A DNA stretch of 64,000 bases from contig NZ_JBIWES010000006.1 of NCBI RefSeq assembly GCF_044762665.1, positions 238,713-302,712 on the forward strand, read 5' to 3'. Source of the DNA: Peribacillus frigoritolerans_B (GTDB taxonomy: Bacteria; Bacillota; Bacilli; Bacillales; DSM-1321). The notes below the pieces were generated by a model that did not search any database, was not told the origin of the DNA, and worked only from the letters and a program-made list of their open reading frames with translations. Below are positions 21,401-30,210 of this stretch, piece after piece (the stretch's first letter is position 1; each line of letters starts with the position of its first letter). Position numbers and translations under genes: made by a program.

Positions 21401-24400
21401 TACATAAAGATAACGCCTGAAGTAATAAAATCAAAGGCAGCAAAATTCGATTTGAGTTTAGCTGCTGAAGAATATGAAGATAAGCTATTATTCGCCTTTG
21501 AGTATAATTCAGGGATCTTCAATGAACAAACCATTCAATCGTTAGCTGAGAATTTCCTGGAGTGGATCAAGAAAATTACTTATCAGCCTGAACAATCCAT
21601 TGACAAGGTATCTGTCGTGAGTAAGAAGCAGGAGAAAGTATTATTGGAAGAATGGCAGGGGGAAACCATTCGCTTTGAGGGGATCAATGACACAATCCCA
21701 GAAGCCTTCCATAAAATTGTTGAACGATTTCCCGATAAGATAGCCATTGTTGATGGTCCTGGAACCATTACATATCGCGAATTGAATGATAAGAGCAATC
21801 GACTTTCACACTATTTACTAAGCAAAGGGATTTCTAAAGAAGAAAGAATCGGAATTTATGTGAATCGATCAATTGATATGGTGACAGGGATGTTGGCAGT
21901 AATTAAAGCAGGTGCTGCGTATGTCCCATTGGATCCTCATTATCCTAATGAACGATTAAGCTACATGGTTGAAGATTCGTCCATTTCCTATTGCTTGAGT
22001 CACAAAGAACTCGGAAAGAATGGTTTGATTGACTCATCCAAAATAATATATTTTGAAGATATTGAAAAAGAATCGGATTTGTTAATGAAAGAGAATCTTC
22101 ACATTGCGGATCAGCGAGACTTAGCATATGTCATTTATACCTCTGGAACGACAGGCAGGCCCAAAGGAGTCATGTTGGAACATAGAGGAATCATTAACTT
22201 AGTTTATAACCAAAATAAAATGATGTGTTTAGATACATCAGCTAAAGTGCTGCAATTCGCTACGTTTAATTTTGATTCATCCGTCATAGAGATTTTCAGC
22301 ACACTATTGTTCGGTGGCGAGCTGCATATAAGCGTAGATAAAGAAAATCAATTTGACATGAGTAAACTTGTTGAACAAATTAAGCACGAAGGAATTTCTC
22401 ATATCATTTTACCGCCTGCTGTGTTGAAGGAACTGCCAATCAATGAATTGAGCACTATTAAAGTGTTGGGATCCGCAGGTTCTGAATGTCCAGTTGAGCT
22501 CGTTTCAAAGTTTAAGCATATATCGTTTTTCAATGGCTACGGGCCTACTGAATATTCGGTGTGTACAAGTTTTAAAATGTTTCCCCCGAATGAGGATGTT
22601 ACAGATGAATTCGTTGTTTCAATTGGGAAGCCTCTGACTAACACGGTTGCACTTGTGCTGGATGAAAACCGGAAACTAGTTCCGGCAGGAACGGTTGGTG
22701 AACTTTATGTCGGAGGAATGGGGTTAGCAAGGGGATATCTGAATAATGAGAGTCTGACAAATGAAAGATTCATATCCAATCCATTCAACCCTAACGAAAA
22801 AGTTTACAGAACTGGGGATTTAGTAAAGCATAACAAAGCTGGGGAATTAGTTTATATAGGCAGAGCGGACGATCAAGTGAAAATAAGGGGATACCGTGTG
22901 GAACTATCTGAGGTTAATGTTTCATTACGAAAAATAGCAGAAATCAAAGATAGTTATGTAACGGTAATGGAAGATGGATTTGAGAATAAAAGGCTAATTG
23001 CTTATTATACGGTGAATGATGAGGTTTCGGTGGATTCAATCAGAAGAAGACTGAAAGAAACACTGCCTGCGTTCATGATTCCTGCTCATTTTATGCAACT
23101 GGATAAATTCCCTTTGACGCCGAATGGAAAAGTTGACCGGAAATCCCTGCCGAAATGGACTGAACAGTTGGATGAGAGGAAAGAAAAAGTGCTGGATGTG
23201 CAAGAATTGTCCAAAACTGAAACAGAGCTTCTGAAAATATGGAGAAATGTTTTAAACGATCCAACTATAGGACCAGAAGATAACTTTTTTGAATGTGGCG
23301 GTGATTCAATCATCAGTATACAAATATGCTCTGCTGCAAAAGAAAAAGATTTATTTATAACGCCTAAAGATTTATTTGAATACCAAACGGTACGTGAGCT
23401 AGGGAATATTGTAAATGAGCTTGAGCAAAAACAAGTGGTTCAAGAAAAAATATCAGGTTATGTACCGTTGACGCCTATTCAATCTTGGTTTTTTAATGAA
23501 AATCATGAGAATATCCATCATTGGAATCAGTCAGTCGTTTTGATGAAGGATAATGCGTTGGAGACTGAACAATATAAAAAAATCATCATGAAATTAATTG
23601 ATCAGCACGACATATTAAGGACGTTATTTGTAAAACATGGTGATTCATATATTGGCAATATTTCAAATGCTGATACGGCATGCGGTTTTTATGAGTATCA
23701 TGTTTCAAGTTTTACAGATGAAAATAGTCTGAAAGTAATTAAGGAGCTAGAAGAAAACGCCCAACAAAGTTTAAACATACACAATGGCCCCATGATGAAG
23801 TTCCTTCTATTCAGGGATCAAAGGGAGGTAAGGATTTTTTGGGTGATTCATCATCTTGTGGTTGATGGTGTTTCATGGAGGATACTTCTTGATCATTTCG
23901 AAAGATGCTATCAACAGATAAAGAATGAACAAGAACCTTCACTGCCTTTAAAAACGACTTCTTATAAACAATGGTCCGAGAAACTGAACGAATACCGGAA
24001 CACTGACCTACCGGACGATGCCGTTCAATATTGGGAAAAGGAAATGAATATTCCGGTTTCTCCGCTGACGGAAAGCTTAGGAGAAACATGTGATTTTGAA
24101 AACATGTACAAAATACAAATGGATGTGGACCAAACACAAAACCTTATTAAAAACACTTTAAGAAAACATAAAACGACGATTGATGAAGTCTTATTATCCG
24201 TTATCGCCCATGCGTTTTCCAATATAATGGGAATCGATGAGTTTTGGCTCGATTTAGAAGGACATGGCAGAGAGGATATTGAAGATGATATTGATCTATC
24301 AAGGACGGTAGGGTGGTTCACCTCCATTTATCCAGTTAGGATTAAAGGAATGGCGTCTTTGGGCTCAACCTTGAGAAATACAAAAAACAAATTAAGAAGT

Positions 24401-26119
24401 GTGCCAAATAAAGGGTTCGACTTTGGAATCCTAAAGTATATTTCCACCCGGAATCATAACTATCCAGATAGCCTTGTGAGTTACAACTATCTTGGACAGT
24501 TCAATAACACTGGTGATATGGAACAAACCAATAGCAGCAATATCGATTTGAACTATAAATTTCCATATAAACTCAACTTTGTCGCCAGCATCGTAAACAA
24601 TAGACTCATGCTGAATATTATTGGCGATAGCAACAATGAAAACTACCAAATGATATGTAAAGAAGTTGAAGTACACTTAAACAAAATTTTAAGTGGAAGT
24701 GCAGATTTGAATGAAGCTATTGTCGAAACGGATTTTGAAGCTGAGAAAATAGTCGATGGAAGTACGATCACCCATTTCATTAATAAGTTTAATAACATTG
24801 AAGAGATTTACCCAGTGACATCACTTCAAGAAGGGATGTTATTCCATAGTGAAGTAACTCAAAGTCCTGAATATATTTCACAGCTATCGATTGATTTAAT
24901 AGGTGATCTGGACTTTGTTAAATTGGAAGAAGCTTGGAATGAAACCTGTAGAAAATACGACGTTCTTAGATCTGTTTTCAGGCGCAATCAAATGGGTGAC
25001 CGTTATCAAATCATACTAAATGACATTTATTATGTGTTTAATCATGTGGATCTAACGATGTTTAGTGAAGACAAGAGAGCATCCAAGATAGAAAATCTTA
25101 TAGAGCATAGCAAAAATAGACAAACGGATTTAGAGAATGGTCCGCTCATGAACATCACCTTGATCAAGCTATCGGATCATCGCTATAAATTCATATGGAC
25201 ACATCATCATGCTTTAATTGATGGCTGGAGCCTGCAAATCGTCATTAATCATTTTTTGGATAATTATCGAAGTCCATCCAATATGGCAAAAGACAGTGAT
25301 GAACACAAGATTGCTTATAAACAAGTCATGAATCATGTCCGGAATATTAATAAACAGGATGAAGCAGCTTTTTGGAATGAAGAATTGAAGGATTTTGAAC
25401 AAGTAAAAGCACTAGTAGGTAAGAAAACGGATAAGGAAGCTGTTACATCGGATAAAGTTATTGAATATAGTTTACCTGAAGAGCTTACCGAAAGATTAAT
25501 AGAATTATCCAAGCGGCATAGAAAGACGATCAATACAGTCGTTCAAGGAGTCTGGGGCATCGTCCTGTCCTGCCTCAGTGAAAGTGACTCAGTATGCTAT
25601 GGGGTGACAAGCTCAGGAAGGAACCTCAGCATTCCGCATATTGAATCAGCTGTAGGCTTATTGATCAATACTCTGCCATTCTCGTTAAAAATCGATTGGG
25701 ATGATGATTTACAATCCTACCTTACTGCTATTCAAAACAAACAATTACAAATGAGAGAGTATGAGTTCAGTTCACTTACGGATATAAAGCGATACGCCAA
25801 AATTCCATGGGATAAAGAATTGTTCCAACATATATTTGTATTTGAAAATTATCCGAGCACAGAACTGGCAGAGGATTCGCGAATCATGATCGAAAATTCA
25901 GTTGGAAGCGAATCGACCAATTTTGATCTTACGTTCTCCGCGGCTGTAGTGCAATCCAAGCTGCATTATAAAATCATTTATAAAGACAGTAAATTCGCCG
26001 AAAATGAAATTTTAAGTTTTATGGATTCCATGCAAGAAATATTCTTAAAACTACTAGAAGATGAAACGCTTCTATATATTGGTGAATTAATAAATCACTT
26101 GAAAGTTGGGGCCCGATGA
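18440..26119 (+). CDS. Nonribosomal peptide synthetase 3: C-T-T-C-A-T-E-C
   Basis: A synthetase of about 2559 residues handling residues 5 and 6. TTG 18440 is preferred over ATG 18401 because GGGAGG at 18427-18432 lies 7 bases before it, and the protein then begins like other C-starting NRPSs. Domains, numbered from 18401: C (HHHIILDG near 152), two tandem carriers (LGGHS near 500, MGGHS near 582), C (HHFVFDG near 770), A (TSGTTGRPKG near 1247), T (CGGDS near 1632), E (HHLVVDGVSW near 1816) and a final C (HHHALIDG near 2268). The first module has no A domain but two carriers. The A-domain code reads approximately DSIIVGGVCK, which I cannot assign. The terminal C works with the A-T-R protein encoded next, coupled by ATGA. 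Confidence 0.94.
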   Translation: MEKSIQNIYSLTPLQEGILYELEMNNTAENLYISQMRIRITGALEVNALFEAWSQVVERHEALRMKVISKNIENNVQVVFNTMDYQPEMIDMTELSDHEQLKEIQRVTSESQEMDVNNSNLMKLQLVKIEENQFILIWTHHHIILDGWSTSIVIDELFVIYGRIVGKDSKGLIEKPKQYGDFIRYMNKTDEEDLNRFWKELAKDIEQPTITFPVMKHVKENQQENDLFWELDKTQSKLLREFAARNHVTLNVLLQLIWSILLKEMSNQNRIVFGIVSSGRSNNLFKSEEIVGMLINTIPMIAEISDTDSVTDLLKRFQETLNNMLDYSQISLVDIKRHTKLKKDDPIFQTLFVYENYPEAKDEGISINWEVEGGKESHSFPLSLQAQDNKETVKCKLYFNTCFLQRSLVNDIQSAFMQIAHQITKVQQIDEISVDIDFSKLKNNVSKDDQATDSHSITSTPVNQGLKEIWQEFFLNSDINGDFFQLGGHSITAMKMVSKINKRLDANMKLADLFENPTLKMLNHKIFQEMSTPKRNETQVVSSFVEKTFLEVLSTSQIDKDADFFEMGGHSILAMKLLTKLNKEYNQILTLKNIFQNSTIDSLTAFIINEISDHDIEHIEVQQKDHVLSSNQEALWFNEKLNGKTANYNIPQKYKITGTVDTSMLEKAINHVIDRHEILRTTVREKAGKGYQEIREDVYIKINEIDLSALKPEQQTTRMLQIEDDVQSEIFEIEKGPLMTVKLVKLSEKDFVLFVNLHHFVFDGWSVSIFLDEWLSFYDSEVNEKELILGNDFKQYKDFALEQKNWLENNIKEESLFWETNLSGELPKLELPLDTMRSKENRNDGSSFIVELTREELQGLKRMSLEKNSTLFMTLLTMYQSFLAKYTGQNDIIVGSPLANRMIEGTEKSIGYFVNTLPFRLKLGHEETFEEILQRNTDHIIDIYDHQQMTLEKIVEVINPERNLASTSLFQTVFILQNNAKAALESEYIKITPEVIKSKAAKFDLSLAAEEYEDKLLFAFEYNSGIFNEQTIQSLAENFLEWIKKITYQPEQSIDKVSVVSKKQEKVLLEEWQGETIRFEGINDTIPEAFHKIVERFPDKIAIVDGPGTITYRELNDKSNRLSHYLLSKGISKEERIGIYVNRSIDMVTGMLAVIKAGAAYVPLDPHYPNERLSYMVEDSSISYCLSHKELGKNGLIDSSKIIYFEDIEKESDLLMKENLHIADQRDLAYVIYTSGTTGRPKGVMLEHRGIINLVYNQNKMMCLDTSAKVLQFATFNFDSSVIEIFSTLLFGGELHISVDKENQFDMSKLVEQIKHEGISHIILPPAVLKELPINELSTIKVLGSAGSECPVELVSKFKHISFFNGYGPTEYSVCTSFKMFPPNEDVTDEFVVSIGKPLTNTVALVLDENRKLVPAGTVGELYVGGMGLARGYLNNESLTNERFISNPFNPNEKVYRTGDLVKHNKAGELVYIGRADDQVKIRGYRVELSEVNVSLRKIAEIKDSYVTVMEDGFENKRLIAYYTVNDEVSVDSIRRRLKETLPAFMIPAHFMQLDKFPLTPNGKVDRKSLPKWTEQLDERKEKVLDVQELSKTETELLKIWRNVLNDPTIGPEDNFFECGGDSIISIQICSAAKEKDLFITPKDLFEYQTVRELGNIVNELEQKQVVQEKISGYVPLTPIQSWFFNENHENIHHWNQSVVLMKDNALETEQYKKIIMKLIDQHDILRTLFVKHGDSYIGNISNADTACGFYEYHVSSFTDENSLKVIKELEENAQQSLNIHNGPMMKFLLFRDQREVRIFWVIHHLVVDGVSWRILLDHFERCYQQIKNEQEPSLPLKTTSYKQWSEKLNEYRNTDLPDDAVQYWEKEMNIPVSPLTESLGETCDFENMYKIQMDVDQTQNLIKNTLRKHKTTIDEVLLSVIAHAFSNIMGIDEFWLDLEGHGREDIEDDIDLSRTVGWFTSIYPVRIKGMASLGSTLRNTKNKLRSVPNKGFDFGILKYISTRNHNYPDSLVSYNYLGQFNNTGDMEQTNSSNIDLNYKFPYKLNFVASIVNNRLMLNIIGDSNNENYQMICKEVEVHLNKILSGSADLNEAIVETDFEAEKIVDGSTITHFINKFNNIEEIYPVTSLQEGMLFHSEVTQSPEYISQLSIDLIGDLDFVKLEEAWNETCRKYDVLRSVFRRNQMGDRYQIILNDIYYVFNHVDLTMFSEDKRASKIENLIEHSKNRQTDLENGPLMNITLIKLSDHRYKFIWTHHHALIDGWSLQIVINHFLDNYRSPSNMAKDSDEHKIAYKQVMNHVRNINKQDEAAFWNEELKDFEQVKALVGKKTDKEAVTSDKVIEYSLPEELTERLIELSKRHRKTINTVVQGVWGIVLSCLSESDSVCYGVTSSGRNLSIPHIESAVGLLINTLPFSLKIDWDDDLQSYLTAIQNKQLQMREYEFSSLTDIKRYAKIPWDKELFQHIFVFENYPSTELAEDSRIMIENSVGSESTNFDLTFSAAVVQSKLHYKIIYKDSKFAENEILSFMDSMQEIFLKLLEDETLLYIGELINHLKVGAR

Positions 26120-29019
26120 TAAGTAAATCGATGACGACGAATAAATTGATATCAATAACTGAAGCTTTTAAAAAAATCGTGGAAGATAATCAATCAAATG
26201 CGGCACTTTGTGAAAATGAACGTCAAATTACTTATAAAGAATTAGACATTCTTTCAGATAATCTTGCCAAAAGGATCATTGATTTGGGGATTCAAGAAGA
26301 AACAATGATCGGTATTCCAAGCAAAAGGTCCATTGAACTGATCATAGGGATGCTTGCCATAATTAAGTCAGGCTGTTGCTATGTTCCAATTGACGAAAAG
26401 TACCCATTAAAAAGATTGGAATATATGCTTGCAGATACGGATATGAAGTTCTTCTTATCGTTTAATGGTCAAGAAGGGAAGCTCAGTGAATTGGATATCG
26501 AACCAATTCCATTTGAGATGAATGAACTAAGCAGGGACGGGCATATTCCCGTGAACCGTTCTTCGGAGAATGGTCTCGCATATGTCATCTATACATCAGG
26601 AACGACCGGGGAGCCAAAAGGTGTAATGATAGAGCATAAGAGTGTAGTCAATTTAGTACTGAACTCTGAAATTCTTGAAATAAACGAAAATAATAGAGTG
26701 GCTCAATTTTCCAACCCATGCTTCGACGCCGCAACTTTTGAGATATGGGGAGCTTTATTAAATGGAGCAACTTTATTCTTGATGCCGAATGAGTTCACTT
26801 CTTTTGATGATTGGAAAGAAGCGATATCCATTGGAAAGGTGGATGTAGCTTTTTTTACGACAGGTCTTTTCAATGCAATGGTAGATGAGGATCCATTAAT
26901 TTTTGAAGGATTAAAGAAAATTGTGGTTGGCGGAGATAAAATCTCGGTTTCCCATGTGAGGAGATTGAAGCAAACAATCGGTCATTTTTCCTTGATTAAT
27001 GGGTATGGGCCAACTGAATGCACGACTTTTGCCATTTGTCATGAGGTCGAAGACAAAGATGCAGATGTTATTCCCATTGGAAAGCCATTGAGCAATGTAG
27101 AAATCAGGATTCTATCTGAAGAACAAGTAGAGGTAGCAGATGGGGAAATAGGCGAAATCTACATTGGCGGTCAAGGGGTCATGAGAGGCTATTTAAATCA
27201 GCCGCAATTAACCGGACAAGCGTTGATCATGGATGACTTGAATCAGACCAAGTGGTATAAAACAGGTGATCATGGCATCCGGTTACATAATGGTGAGATC
27301 CTGTACAAAGGCCGAAAAGACAGTCAAGTGAAAATTCGCGGTTTTAGAATTGAACTGAATGAAATTCAAGACAAGCTTGATAAATACATGAAGGTTGAAA
27401 GTTCAGTAGTTGCTGTTAAAAACATCAATGATGAAAAATATGTTATCGCTTATTACAAACATAAAGATGAAAAAGCCGAAAACGCTGAAAAGGATATTAA
27501 AGATTATCTGAACAATGAATTGCCGAATTATATGATTCCCCACTTTTTTGTCAGAGTGGATGATTTCCCGCTTAATGCCAACGGTAAAGTGGATAAAGAG
27601 AAATTATTGGAAATGGATATCATGTCAAATAAAACTTCCTTAGCCAATCAAGAAACTGGAAAGAAAAAAGAAGTATTGGAGATTTGGAGAGATGTATTAG
27701 GAAATCAAAGTCTAGGATTGGACGACAACTTCTTTGAAAATGGAGGCCATTCCATTTTAGCTACAAAACTGGTCTATGTAATGAAGGAAACTGTACTTCC
27801 TGAAGCCACTTTACAAATCTTATTGGAAAATAATACAGTGAATAAATTTGTTGAGGCAATTGAAGTCGATTCATCTGGCAGCATGGAAGCAGTGATGGAG
27901 AAGGATTCCATGCTCGATCGAGAGTTGGTGCGGAAAATAAAGGAAATATCCGCTAAACCAGTTCAAATTGAAAAAAATATGATGATTACAGGTGGAACAG
28001 GTTTTTTAGGAGCACATCTATTAAACAAATTGTTACTGGAATTGGAAGATATCAAAATCTATTGTTTGGTTAGGTTTCCTTCAAGAAATAGGCTGAAAGA
28101 TACATTAATGAAATATGGTCTTTGGCAGGATGAATTCGTAAGTCGAATCGTTGTAATTGAAGGGGATCTTAGTAAACATCAATTCGGTCTGGATGATATG
28201 ACATATGAGAAATTAAGCAATGATGTTTCTCATGTGTATCATGCCGGTGCAGAAACGAATTTCTTCGAGCCGTATAGCAAATCAAAAATATCGAATGTGG
28301 ATGGTGTAGTGGAAGTCATTAAGTTTGCTTCATCATACAATCGGAAAAACATTTATTATGCATCAACGCTTTCTGTCTTGACCGGAGAAAGGAAATGGGA
28401 CGAGGAAGACGAATTGGTTTACTCCCCCGATTTAATGATCGGGTACAGCCAGTCCAAATGGGTTGCCGAGAAACTGCTACTTCAAGCAAGGGAACTTGGA
28501 CTTACAATCGATATTTTCCGATTAGGCAGGATTTCATCTAATTCAAACGGGGTTTGGAATGAGAAGGATATGTTGTACAAGGTTTTCGAATCATTTATTG
28601 AACAAAGGATATTGCCATTTAAAGAGGAAATTCATTTTGAATTGATGCCAGTCGATTTTGTAAGTGAGTTTATTTACAAAATATCAAGATTAAAAGAGGA
28701 TCAGAAGCTCGGGATCTATCATATGTTCAATGATCAGAGAGTTTCAAGTGAATTCGTGACCTCCTTCTTCGAAAAAAATGAAATACCTTACTCCAATATG
28801 GATTTGGAAGAATGGTTACACTCTTTAAAAGAAAAGACACAATCTAACGAGATTCATTCATTAAGTGCTTTGTCCCAGTTAATAGATGAATCAACCAAAT
28901 TAAAAGAGTCGGAAATCCTGCAATCAAAAACCAAGAAGGACATGGAAAGGCTATCAATGAAAATGCCGGAAATTGATCCAAGGTATGTTGAAAGCTTTAT
29001 GAAGTACATGTTGAAATAA
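26116..29019 (+). CDS. Nonribosomal peptide synthetase 4: A(Val-like)-T-R terminal reductase
   Basis: A 967-residue protein ending the assembly line. The A domain (1-500; TSGTTGEPKG near 160) has residues that I read as DAFFVGGTFK, close to Val and Ile codes. The carrier is ENGGHS near residue 543. A thioester reductase follows (620-967): the NAD(P)H-binding GGTGFLGAH near 626 and the YxxxK pair in GYSQSKW near 777-781, as in MxcG/LgrE-type SDR reductases. There is no thioesterase domain, so the chain leaves by reduction to an aldehyde, or to an alcohol if reduced twice. It starts within the stop codon of NRPS 3 (ATGA). A free N-terminal amine on Thr could capture the aldehyde as a cyclic imine. 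Confidence 0.94.
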   Translation: MISKSMTTNKLISITEAFKKIVEDNQSNAALCENERQITYKELDILSDNLAKRIIDLGIQEETMIGIPSKRSIELIIGMLAIIKSGCCYVPIDEKYPLKRLEYMLADTDMKFFLSFNGQEGKLSELDIEPIPFEMNELSRDGHIPVNRSSENGLAYVIYTSGTTGEPKGVMIEHKSVVNLVLNSEILEINENNRVAQFSNPCFDAATFEIWGALLNGATLFLMPNEFTSFDDWKEAISIGKVDVAFFTTGLFNAMVDEDPLIFEGLKKIVVGGDKISVSHVRRLKQTIGHFSLINGYGPTECTTFAICHEVEDKDADVIPIGKPLSNVEIRILSEEQVEVADGEIGEIYIGGQGVMRGYLNQPQLTGQALIMDDLNQTKWYKTGDHGIRLHNGEILYKGRKDSQVKIRGFRIELNEIQDKLDKYMKVESSVVAVKNINDEKYVIAYYKHKDEKAENAEKDIKDYLNNELPNYMIPHFFVRVDDFPLNANGKVDKEKLLEMDIMSNKTSLANQETGKKKEVLEIWRDVLGNQSLGLDDNFFENGGHSILATKLVYVMKETVLPEATLQILLENNTVNKFVEAIEVDSSGSMEAVMEKDSMLDRELVRKIKEISAKPVQIEKNMMITGGTGFLGAHLLNKLLLELEDIKIYCLVRFPSRNRLKDTLMKYGLWQDEFVSRIVVIEGDLSKHQFGLDDMTYEKLSNDVSHVYHAGAETNFFEPYSKSKISNVDGVVEVIKFASSYNRKNIYYASTLSVLTGERKWDEEDELVYSPDLMIGYSQSKWVAEKLLLQARELGLTIDIFRLGRISSNSNGVWNEKDMLYKVFESFIEQRILPFKEEIHFELMPVDFVSEFIYKISRLKEDQKLGIYHMFNDQRVSSEFVTSFFEKNEIPYSNMDLEEWLHSLKEKTQSNEIHSLSALSQLIDESTKLKESEILQSKTKKDMERLSMKMPEIDPRYVESFMKYMLK

Positions 29020-29039
29020 TTGATCGTAAGAGAAGGGGG

Positions 29040-29771
29040 ATGAAAGGACTGAAGAAAACACTTTTTTGTTTCCCTTATGCTGGGGGAAGTGCATCTTTTT
29101 ATAGAGAATGGAAATTTGATGATGATGTGATAGAGGTAGTCCCGCTGGAATACCCTGGACATGGCAGTAAATATAGTGAGCCATTATGTGATCATATGAC
29201 GGATTTGACGGATATATTATTGAAAGAAATGGAAACGAAACATCGAATGAATTCACTGGAAAGCATCTCTTTGTTTGGACATAGCATGGGTGCGATCGTA
29301 GCCTATGAAATTGCGGCAAAATTAGAAGAGAGAGATGGTAATAAAGTTGAACATTTATTCATTTCAAGTAAGTCGTCTCCAAATTATAAAGTAGATCAAA
29401 TCGATTGCTCTAATACAAAACATTTAAAACAATCGCTTGAAAAAATCGGGGGCACAAACAAGGAACTCCTGGAAACGGAAGATTTCATGAATATATTCCT
29501 TCCGATAATCCAGTCGGACTTGAATATATTAGCAAACTACCACCATGAAAAAAAACGCGAGAAAAAGGTGGGAAACAAAGCCGTTTTGCTATTGGGATCG
29601 AATGATACCGTGACGAAGGAAAGTATCGAAAGCTGGAATGAATATATTGAACATATTGAAGGATTGCATATATTAAAAGGGGATCATTTCTATATAAAGC
29701 AAAACCAGGATATCGTTTTAAAAATCATTCAAGAGTATGTACTCAACCGTCGTTGTGAAGTTCTCATTTAA
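29040..29771 (+). CDS. Type II thioesterase
   Basis: A 243-residue alpha/beta hydrolase of the SrfAD/GrsT kind that removes wrongly loaded groups from carrier domains. Visible motifs are the N-terminal FPYAGGSA, the nucleophile elbow GHSMG (Ser near 81), and the late GDHFYI histidine (near 222). It closes the operon, 20 bases after NRPS 4, and is followed by two terminators. The AGGGGG site sits almost against ATG 29040, which is tighter than usual. Editing is especially relevant here because at least two carriers are loaded in trans. Confidence 0.92.
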   Translation: MKGLKKTLFCFPYAGGSASFYREWKFDDDVIEVVPLEYPGHGSKYSEPLCDHMTDLTDILLKEMETKHRMNSLESISLFGHSMGAIVAYEIAAKLEERDGNKVEHLFISSKSSPNYKVDQIDCSNTKHLKQSLEKIGGTNKELLETEDFMNIFLPIIQSDLNILANYHHEKKREKKVGNKAVLLLGSNDTVTKESIESWNEYIEHIEGLHILKGDHFYIKQNQDIVLKIIQEYVLNRRCEVLI

Positions 29772-29887
29772 GATAGCGGCCGGTTTTGTACCAAAATTTG
29801 CTCCGCCAATTAGTTTCAGAAGTCAAAATTTAATGTAAGTTTGGCATATCCGCTTGGATAAGCATGAAACCCAATCTTCATCTAAAA

Positions 29888-29960
29888 AAAGGACTGATTT
29901 ATTCAGTCCTTTCAAACAGTAGATAAACTCAATGAAAATCGAGTTTATCTACTGTTTTTT
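29888..29960 (+). terminator. Two consecutive terminator hairpins after the NRPS operon
   Basis: Hairpin one has perfect 10-base arms at 29888-29897 and 29903-29912. Hairpin two has perfect 17-base arms at 29914-29930 and 29941-29957 followed by a T run. Together they form a strong stop for the roughly 25-kb operon. The rest of 29772-30210 shows no gene. Confidence 0.92.
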
Positions 29961-30210
29961 ATTGGTTTTTAGATTTTGGATGTAGATTGGAAGTAGGTCC
30001 GCCCTCGGCTAGCCAGTTATTCGGCATGAGTATCGCTAATTTATTCAATCAATGAGAGATCATCATTATAAAAAAGTAAAAAACATGAAGGATAACCAAT
30101 TCTATTTCACGGTTCGGGGTGAGACCAATCGAACCTCCTTTAAATATGGAAATGGAAATTGAGATGCCGTTCCGTGTGTTTTAAAGTCCACACAAATCGG
30201 CGTAAATCGA

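Noticed and set aside
5799..29019. The NRPS as a catechol siderophore locus, suggested by the Fur-like box
   Set aside because: There is no aryl acid A domain, isochorismate enzyme or starter condensation domain. The line starts with a Thr-type A domain and ends with a reductase.
29040..29771. The thioesterase as the release enzyme of the peptide
   Set aside because: It is a separate type II enzyme (SrfAD-like). The terminal NRPS carries a reductase, which is the evident release step.
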